From: an uncultured Sphingomonadales bacterium | GTDB taxonomy: Bacteria; Pseudomonadota; Alphaproteobacteria; Sphingomonadales; Sphingomonadaceae | Assembly: GCA_903821605.1 (NCBI GenBank) | Contig: CAIJLZ010000004.1 | Span: 310,001 to 374,000, forward strand | DNA: 64,000 nucleotides | Direction: 5' to 3' | In this document: positions 62,556 through 64,000 of the stretch, in pieces | How the letters are laid out: every line of letters starts with the position of its first letter | Numbering within the stretch: position 1 is the stretch's first letter | Position numbers and translations under genes: made by a program | The notes under the pieces: model-generated | Database searches by the model: none | What the model saw: only the letters and a program-made list of their open reading frames with translations | Told to the model about the DNA's origin: nothing

Positions 62556-63025
62556 TGTGGCGGGGCGGGGCGAAATGGCGCGCGCGGTGCCTGCCGATGT
62601 CGTTCATCCTGCTTTCAGCCTGTGCCGGGCAGCCTCCGGTCGCGATGCCGATATCCGATCCCTTGACCGTGCAGGCGACTGCGCCGCAGCCTACTGGCCC
62701 CGACCCGGTTCAGTTGCGCGCGGTTATTGATCGGATCGGGCAGCAGGTCCGGCGCTGCTATCGCACGCCGGTTCGCCTGTCGGCGGCGCGCCAGATCGTG
62801 ACCGTGATGCAGGTGCGTTTTGGCCCTGATGGCATGTTGGCCGCGATGCCGCTTGTCGCCGGGCAGAGCGGCATCACGCCCGAGGGTGCGCCTTATGCCG
62901 GGGTGATGGCGGAAGCGGCGCGCACGGCGATTATCCGTTGCACCCCCATTGCCGCGCCGGTCGAACTGCACCAGAATGGCTGGAGCGAACTTTATCTGAC
63001 ATTCAGTCCGAAGGGATCGGCATGA
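62555..63025 (+). CDS. TolA C-terminal-domain-like lipoprotein in the tol operon
   Basis: A 156-residue protein beginning with a signal-like stretch MSFILLSACAG, whose Cys is a lipobox candidate, then a Pro-rich linker and a domain paralogous to TolA domain III. The order of landmarks is the same: Cys in GQQVRRCYRTPVR, RFGPDGMLAAMPLV (TolA: RFNKDGSLAARPVL), AARTAIIRCTPI (TolA: AIGAVVECAPI) and a final ELYLTFSPKG. It overlaps tolA by one base and tolB by four, so it is an integral operon member. Its role is unknown; it may engage TolB, colicin-like or envelope partners in place of TolA. Confidence 0.8.
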   Translation: MWRGGAKWRARCLPMSFILLSACAGQPPVAMPISDPLTVQATAPQPTGPDPVQLRAVIDRIGQQVRRCYRTPVRLSAARQIVTVMQVRFGPDGMLAAMPLVAGQSGITPEGAPYAGVMAEAARTAIIRCTPIAAPVELHQNGWSELYLTFSPKGSA

Positions 63026-64000
63026 ATAAGGGAGCGGACATGATCGTGACATGGCGGAACGTGATGCGAGGGCTGACACTGGGCCTGCTGGCGGCAACAG
63101 GGGCAGGCACGGCCTTTGCCCAGCCGATTGAGGTCGATGTCGTGGGCGGCATTTCCGATCCGATGCCGATTGCGGTGCCGGTCATGCCCACCCCGGCCAA
63201 TGCGCCGACCGCCGCCGGTGATACCGCGACACTCGGCCAGCAATTGGCCGAGGTGATCGCCAATGACCTGAAGGGCAGCGGCCTGTTCGCGCCGCGCGGC
63301 CCATCCGGCATTGCGCCGGTCGGGATCGAGCAGGTGACTGCCCCCGATTATCCCTATTGGGCGCAGACCGGGGTGCAGGCGCTGGTGTCGGGCTATGTGA
63401 AGGCCAATGGCGATGGCACGCTCACCATCGGATGCTATCTTTATGACGTCTCGGCCCGCAATGAATTGAAGCGCGACGGCTTCGTCGTCGCCCCGTCCGC
63501 TTGGCGGCGGGCGGCGCATAAATGCGCTGATCTGGTTTATGCTCGGCTGACGGGCGAAGGCCCCTATTTCGATAGCCGGGTCGTCTATGTCTCGGAAACC
63601 GGGCCAAAGCAGAACCGCCTCAAGCGGCTTGCGATCATGGATCAGGATGGCGCAAACCACCGCTTCTTGACCAATGGCCAATCGATCGTGCTGACGCCGC
63701 GCTTTGCGCCCAATCGCCAGCAAATCGTGTATATGAGCTATTTGCAGGATCGCCCGCGGGTGTTCGTCTACGACCTCTCGACCGGCAAGCAGCGGCTGAT
63801 CCTTGACCAGCCGAACATGACCTTTGCCCCGCGCGTGTCGCCGGACAGTCAGTATGTCGTGTTCTCGATGGCGGTCGGTGGCAATACCGACATTTATCGC
63901 GTCCCACTGGCGGGTGGCGCACCGCAGCGATTGACGTCCAGCCCCGGCATCGACACGGCCCCCAGCTATTCGCCTGACGGCAGCCGGATCGTGTTCGAAA
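63022..64000 (+). CDS. tolB: Tol-Pal system protein TolB (3' end outside window)
   Basis: The first 326 codons of tolB; the frame stays open to the window end. A signal peptide (GLTLGLLAATGAGTAFAQ) precedes the N-terminal domain, then YFDSRVVYVSETGPKQNRLKRLAIMDQDG, the classic TolB start of the beta-propeller, and repeats such as PRFAPNRQQIVYMSY, PRVSPDSQYVVFSMA and PSYSPDGSRIVFE. The first ATG (63022) overlaps the preceding stop; a second at 63040 is also possible. pal is expected beyond the window. Confidence 0.95.
   Translation, partial: MNKGADMIVTWRNVMRGLTLGLLAATGAGTAFAQPIEVDVVGGISDPMPIAVPVMPTPANAPTAAGDTATLGQQLAEVIANDLKGSGLFAPRGPSGIAPVGIEQVTAPDYPYWAQTGVQALVSGYVKANGDGTLTIGCYLYDVSARNELKRDGFVVAPSAWRRAAHKCADLVYARLTGEGPYFDSRVVYVSETGPKQNRLKRLAIMDQDGANHRFLTNGQSIVLTPRFAPNRQQIVYMSYLQDRPRVFVYDLSTGKQRLILDQPNMTFAPRVSPDSQYVVFSMAVGGNTDIYRVPLAGGAPQRLTSSPGIDTAPSYSPDGSRIVFE

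Overview
The window looks like chromosome of a high-GC alphaproteobacterium, most probably a sphingomonad (order Sphingomonadales). The support is the gene style (TonB receptor of the sphingomonad catabolic type, Tad pilus locus, HslV with an internal His-Gly-Thr-Thr processing site, a tol operon with a second TolA-like lipoprotein) and a small ATGCTGAA..TTCAGCAT intergenic repeat of a kind I associate with these genomes. No rRNA, tRNA, CRISPR array or complete insertion sequence was seen.

Layout. 1-8.5 kb is a catabolic block: a Baeyer-Villiger-type flavin monooxygenase, an N-acyl-D-amino-acid deacylase-like amidohydrolase coupled to a COQ4-family protein, a regulator with two TetR DNA-binding domains in one chain, and a TonB-dependent receptor. 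8.5-17 kb (minus strand) is a Tad/Flp pilus locus: two near-identical Flp pilins (one only 58 residues), cpaB, cpaC, a short lipoprotein where cpaD is expected, cpaE, cpaF, tadB, tadC and a prepilin peptidase. 17-26.2 kb is a regulatory block: two divergent paralogues with a winged-helix-like domain, one membrane helix and TPR repeats, then a four-gene signalling operon (receiver+MarR-like wHTH, soluble kinase, Cache-domain kinase, double receiver).

26.4-36.7 kb is a nitrogen-acquisition module. A TauABC-like importer diverges from an operon of a NikR-like regulator lacking most nickel ligands, two DUF1989 proteins, a biotin-dependent urea/guanidine carboxylase and allophanate hydrolase; this set fits guanidine (or urea) breakdown to ammonia and CO2. 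36.7-39.8 kb holds HerA-like ATPase, MoaE, MoaD and PgsA. 39.8-42.7 kb is a phosphate-starvation unit: a triple PHO box, a PstS-like binding protein and an OprP/OprO-like porin.

42.7-52.9 kb differs in texture (AT-rich, gene-poor stretches, a decayed mannose-6-phosphate isomerase) and carries an ABC-type capsule export cluster: KpsE-, KpsM- and KpsT-like proteins, a methyltransferase, two glycosyltransferases (one with a G10 tract inside its coding sequence) and an outer-membrane export lipoprotein, plus a CDP-alcohol phosphatidyltransferase. 52.9-64 kb returns to core genes: ThuA-like protein, tandem Usp, HslUV, Ppx/GppA, RlmE, an HI0933-type flavoprotein, a short L25, and tolQ-tolR-tolA-tolA-like lipoprotein-tolB, with tolB cut by the window end.

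The points most worth following are the tandem-TetR protein with two different perfect 16-bp palindromes at its promoter, the NikR-like regulator that has lost nickel ligands and sits on a probable guanidine operon, the paired membrane wHTH-TPR proteins beside the Tad locus, and two long G/C homopolymers placed where slippage could switch surface structures.
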